Shown one piece after another: positions 37,085 to 37,129 of a DNA stretch of 37,129 bases. How positions within the stretch are numbered: the stretch's first letter is position 1; the number at the start of each line of letters is the position of its first letter. The stretch spans positions 1-37,129 of the forward strand of contig CAKSWA010000019.1 in NCBI GenBank assembly GCA_934511165.1. The letters run 5' to 3'. The translations under genes were made by a program, and so were the position numbers. The notes beneath the pieces are model-generated. The model was not told the DNA's origin, did not search any database, and saw only the letters and a program-made list of their open reading frames with translations. The DNA comes from an uncultured Oscillospiraceae bacterium (GTDB taxonomy: Bacteria > Bacillota > Clostridia > Oscillospirales > Oscillospiraceae).

Positions 37085-37129
37085 TAAACCACGGAAAATG
37101 CAATCCTTAATATGAGCAGCTGATACCTT

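Noticed and set aside
17404..37129. O-antigen/capsule polymerase (Wzy), chain-length regulator or priming transferase
   Set aside because: All large minus-strand genes here were assigned to other families; the only polytopic one is the flippase.
1..37129. CRISPR arrays, tRNA/rRNA genes, insertion sequences or phage attachment sites
   Set aside because: No regularly spaced direct repeats, tRNA-like cloverleaf strings, transposases or integrases were seen by eye. A covariance-model scan would be needed to exclude small RNAs.

Overview
The window reads as a chromosome segment from a GC-rich member of the Clostridia, most likely in or near Oscillospiraceae/Ruminococcaceae. The grounds are AGGAGG-type ribosome sites, frequent ATGA/GTGA stop-start overlaps, a clostridial feoA-feoB operon with a FeoB-associated Cys-rich mini-protein, a lipobox lipoprotein, and an intergenic hairpin repeat of a type I recall from gut Clostridia. 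The taxonomy is an inference. No rRNA, tRNA, CRISPR array, insertion sequence or phage gene was seen.

Region 1 (1-5992, + strand) is mixed housekeeping and accessory: the 3' end of a GltA-type glutamate synthase small subunit, a SAM methyltransferase with a start anomaly, then a compact run of a flavin-reductase-fold protein, two small P-loop kinases and a maltose-acetyltransferase-like gene broken by two frameshifts. A LexA/CI-like regulator with a self-cleaving peptidase domain follows. Then comes a membrane PAP2 phosphatase fused at its C-terminus to a barstar-like domain, with no barnase in sight. Two copies of a ~130-bp repeat bounded by AAACCCCTC/GAGGGGTTT lie just downstream of terminators.

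Region 2 (5993-17397) holds an OmpR-type two-component system (-), a MATE exporter (+), a membrane-tethered HTH regulator (-), an overlapping pair of acyl-ACP thioesterase and threonine aldolase genes (-), and the feo operon (+). The feo operon is feoA, feoB, a 48-residue Cys-rich protein, an odd lipoprotein that looks like one permuted lobe of a tungstate-type binding protein, and a DUF308-like membrane protein. An HTH/zinc-ribbon regulator (-) and a second PAP2-like membrane protein (+) close this part.

Region 3 (17404-37034, all - strand) is a surface polysaccharide locus. The upstream unit runs from 37034 to 21665: GT2, GT4, a PLP-fold decarboxylase, an ATP-grasp ligase, a PIG-L deacetylase, WecB epimerase, five further GT4-type transferases, a GT2, a Wzx-type flippase and a DUF1919 protein, tightly spaced or overlapping. 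A second promoter at 21611-21639 drives a four-gene cassette in the order dehydrogenase, oxidoreductase, acetyltransferase, aminotransferase. This matches the WbpA-WbpB-WbpD-WbpE route from UDP-GlcNAc to UDP-2,3-diacetamido-2,3-dideoxy-glucuronic acid. The glycan is therefore predicted to carry a diacetamido uronic acid and possibly ManNAc-derived residues. No polymerase, chain-length regulator or priming transferase is present, so the locus probably continues beyond position 37129.

The observations most worth following are the PAP2-barstar fusion, the permuted single-lobe lipoprotein in the feo operon, and the ATP-grasp/decarboxylase/deacetylase trio embedded among glycosyltransferases.
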